5,783 nt of DNA, taken from NCBI GenBank assembly GCA_903958285.1, contig CAJBSR010000459.1, positions 1-5,783 of the forward strand. Direction: 5' to 3'. Below, piece after piece: positions 5,195 to 5,783 of the stretch. This DNA is from an uncultured Sphingomonadales bacterium. Its GTDB lineage: Bacteria > Pseudomonadota > Alphaproteobacteria > Sphingomonadales > Sphingomonadaceae. The stretch's first letter is position 1, and the number at the start of each line of letters is the position of its first letter. The notes beneath the pieces are model-generated. The model saw nothing but the letters and a program-made list of their open reading frames with translations. It was not told where the DNA came from and did no database searches. Position numbers and translations under genes: made by a program.

Positions 5195-5783
5195 ACATCT
5201 CCCCGCGGTTCACGCGGCATGCCGAGACCACGCTCCGCAATCAGGTTGCGCTGGATCTGGTTGGTGCCGCCATAAATCGTATCAGCACGCGAATAGAGGA
5301 ACAGGTTCGGGAGCATCGACCATTCATAGGCTTCTGCGTCCGCGATCTCTGCACCTTGGCCAAGCACGTCCATCGCCAGTTCCCCAAGCGACCGGCGCCA
5401 CGTCGCCCACTGTATCTTGTAGGTCAGTGCTGCGCCATCAATCTTGGAATGGTCGGTGTTCGACAGCATCCGCAGCGCCCCGTAACGCATCAGTTGCAAG
5501 CCAATCTCCGCCTTGGCGAGACGCTGACGGATGAGCGGATTGTTCGCAGCACCGTTCGCCTTGGCGGCCTCGATGACGCCGTCCAGTTCATTGCGAAAGC
5601 CCATTTGCTGACCCAGCGTGGATACGCCGCGTTCAAAGGCGAGCAGGCCCATCGCAATCTTCCAGCCTTCGCCGACCGCGCCGATCAGGCTATCTGCCGG
5701 ACACTTCGCATCGGTGAAGAAAGTTTCGTTGAATTCCGCGTCGCCGTTAATCTGCTTGATGGGACGGATGTCGATCCCCGGCT
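5191..5783 (-). CDS. fadE30: FadE30-like acyl-CoA dehydrogenase, C-terminal 196 residues (5' end outside window)
   Basis: The visible frame is open to the right edge, so the N-terminal half is missing; the ATG at 5652 is internal. FadE30 introduces the alpha,beta double bond into the propionyl-CoA side chain of HIP-CoA-type intermediates, using FAD. In fragment numbering, GIDIRPIKQI and GDAEFNETFF (about 2-22) belong to the middle beta-domain, and LLAFERGVSTLGQQ (46-59) opens the C-terminal helical domain. SRADTIYGGTNQIQRN (164-179) is the FAD/dimer-contact segment near the C-terminus. The usual catalytic Glu of the IYEGT motif is Gly171 here, and E50 in FERG is the likely base, as in isovaleryl-CoA dehydrogenase. 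The FERGVSTLGQQ and SRADTIYGG stretches match what I recall of Rv3560c (FadE30). Its stop overlaps the start of the IpdF-like gene (ATGA). Confidence 0.87.
   Translation of the reverse strand, partial: PGIDIRPIKQINGDAEFNETFFTDAKCPADSLIGAVGEGWKIAMGLLAFERGVSTLGQQMGFRNELDGVIEAAKANGAANNPLIRQRLAKAEIGLQLMRYGALRMLSNTDHSKIDGAALTYKIQWATWRRSLGELAMDVLGQGAEIADAEAYEWSMLPNLFLYSRADTIYGGTNQIQRNLIAERGLGMPREPRGDV
5199..5204 (-). promoter_or_regulatory. Shine-Dalgarno of the IpdF-like gene, inside the end of the dehydrogenase gene
   Basis: GGGGAG on the minus strand, four bases from the ATG at 5194 and seven from the ATG at 5191. The spacing favours the second ATG. The site lies in coding sequence of the dehydrogenase, consistent with coupled translation. 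Confidence 0.6.

Larger units (their letters stand above)
697..5783 (-). other. Predicted steroid-catabolic operon (six genes, extending beyond the right edge)
   Basis: Six consecutive minus-strand genes: dehydrogenase, SDR, MaoC hydratase, KSI, thiolase and CoA ligase. The junctions are ATGA, a 130-bp gap with the REP pair, 11 bp, 8 bp and TGATG. No promoter or terminator was recognised inside. Single-transcript status is inferred; the REP pair could reduce or separate expression of the two halves. Confidence 0.65.

Noticed and set aside
5191..5652. A complete 153-residue gene starting at 5652
   Set aside because: The reading frame stays open to the right edge and the upstream residues (GIDIRPIKQI, EFNETFF) are conserved acyl-CoA dehydrogenase sequence, so 5652 is an internal methionine.

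Overview
The window looks like a steroid-catabolism operon from a GC-rich alphaproteobacterium, most probably a sphingomonad. The lineage guess rests on an inverted pair of short palindromic repeats (core GAGCYTGTCGAAG), a type I associate with Sphingomonadales genomes, and on the overall protein style. The genus cannot be fixed from this sequence alone. All seven genes lie on the minus strand, so transcription runs from right (5783) to left (1).

In transcription order: (1) the C-terminal part of an acyl-CoA dehydrogenase resembling FadE30 (5191-5783, cut by the window edge); (2) a short-chain dehydrogenase resembling IpdF (4418-5194); (3) a 130-bp gap holding an inverted pair of REP-like palindromes; (4) a MaoC-type hydratase of the HtdZ/Rv0130 type (3832-4287); (5) a steroid delta5-3-ketoisomerase (KSI) with all three classical catalytic residues at the same numbering as the Comamonas enzyme (3446-3820); (6) a thiolase (2232-3437); (7) an acyl-CoA synthetase resembling FadD3 (697-2232); (8) a 119-bp gap; (9) the N-terminal 192 residues of a Baeyer-Villiger-type flavin monooxygenase (1-577, cut by the window edge).

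Taken together, FadD3 (CoA activation of the C/D-ring propionate HIP), FadE30 (side-chain dehydrogenation) and IpdF (redox of the ring oxygen) form the entry block of C/D-ring degradation known from actinobacteria. The KSI instead serves an early step, moving the delta5 double bond of 3-keto-5-ene steroids to delta4. The MaoC hydratase and thiolase could supply hydration and thiolysis steps of a beta-oxidation round. Gene junctions are tight (ATGA/TGATG overlaps or 8-11 bp gaps with Shine-Dalgarno sequences merged into the previous stop), except at the REP pair and before the monooxygenase. No RNA gene, CRISPR array, insertion sequence, convincing promoter or rho-independent terminator was seen. 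Family assignments come from recalled sequences and motifs, without any database search.
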